From positions 1 through 5,208 of the forward strand of contig JAUXCV010000130.1 of assembly GCA_030618675.1 (NCBI GenBank): a stretch of 5,208 nucleotides of DNA. Direction: 5' to 3'. Shown here piece after piece: positions 5,057-5,208 of this stretch. The position numbers and the translations under genes are program-made. The stretch's first letter is position 1; each line of letters begins with the position of its first letter. The stretch comes from Acidimicrobiia bacterium (GTDB lineage Bacteria; Actinomycetota; Acidimicrobiia; Spongiisociales; UBA5794). The notes under the pieces are model-generated. The model searched no databases. It was not told the origin of the DNA and saw only the letters and a program-made list of their open reading frames with translations.

Positions 5057-5208
5057 TACACCGCTTTGCGACGGGTTGCTGCGATGTGGCGTTCCTTGCG
5101 GATCTTGCGGCGCTCGCGTTCGGACAACGCACCCCAGATCCCGAACTTCTCACTCGATACGATCGCGAACTCGAGGCACTCGTCGAGAACGGTGCATTCA
5201 CGGCAGAT
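5056..5208 (-). CDS. WhiB-family iron-sulfur transcription regulator (5' partial)
   Basis: The last 50 residues of a WhiB-like protein; the start lies beyond the right edge. WhiB proteins hold a 4Fe-4S cluster on four cysteines and act in actinobacterial transcription, often by binding the primary sigma factor. Three of the cysteines are here: C2-x2-C5-x5-C11 (ICRECTVLDEC). Next come the family's turn motif GIWGALSERERR (23-34; most members have GVWGG, so A replaces the second G) and a basic C-terminal tail rich in R/K, usually the DNA-contacting part. The stop is TAG at 5058-5056. Which WhiB subclass this is cannot be told without the N-terminus. It is followed at once by a GC-rich hairpin and repeat locus 3. 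Confidence 0.92.
   Translation of the reverse strand: MCRECTVLDECLEFAIVSSEKFGIWGALSERERRKIRKERHIAATRRKAV

Overview
This window looks like a high-GC actinobacterial chromosome segment. The evidence is a WhiB-family gene fragment at the right edge (a protein family essentially confined to Actinomycetota and their phages), an ECF sigma factor with a ZAS-type anti-sigma factor, a short TatA, and GTG starts. The lineage within the phylum cannot be fixed from 5.2 kb; an uncultured Acidimicrobiia-like lineage is my guess only.

Layout: (1) 1-1134, plus strand: the C-terminal 377 residues of an acyl-CoA dehydrogenase of the ACAD10/11-like branch, start outside the window. (2) 1138-1224: a heptad-repeat inverted repeat that fills the gap between two convergent genes. 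(3) 1225-3739, minus strand, read right to left: tatA, an ECF sigma factor, its membrane anti-sigma factor, and a MucB/RseB-like exported regulator. The last three overlap at their ends (13 nt, then 4 nt) and form one coupled unit. A GGGAACT / CGTT promoter lies directly before the sigma gene and suggests autoregulation. (4) 3776-3884: a second heptad inverted repeat. (5) 3886-4851, minus: a membrane-anchored protein of unknown function. (6) 4852-5055: the longest non-coding stretch (about 200 nt), holding a candidate promoter and a third heptad inverted repeat flanked by GC-rich hairpins. (7) 5056-5208, minus: the 3' end of a WhiB-family gene. No gap exceeds 300 bases.

How the genes may work together: the sigma factor is probably held at the membrane by the ZAS protein, with the MucB/RseB-like protein sensing or protecting outside the membrane. 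TatA next door belongs to the Tat export pore. Mycobacterium tuberculosis has a comparable neighbourhood (sigE-rseA-htrA-tatB), so an envelope-stress/export locus is a reasonable reading.

Most unusual are two non-coding signals. First, three inverted repeats built from 7-nt tandem units of the form GTA(G/T)NNN, each placed at the 3' end of a minus-strand gene; the heptad sequence differs between loci but the architecture is kept. Second, a 126-nt element of four palindromes lies in frame inside the 5' end of the MucB/RseB-like gene and adds about 42 codons before its signal sequence.
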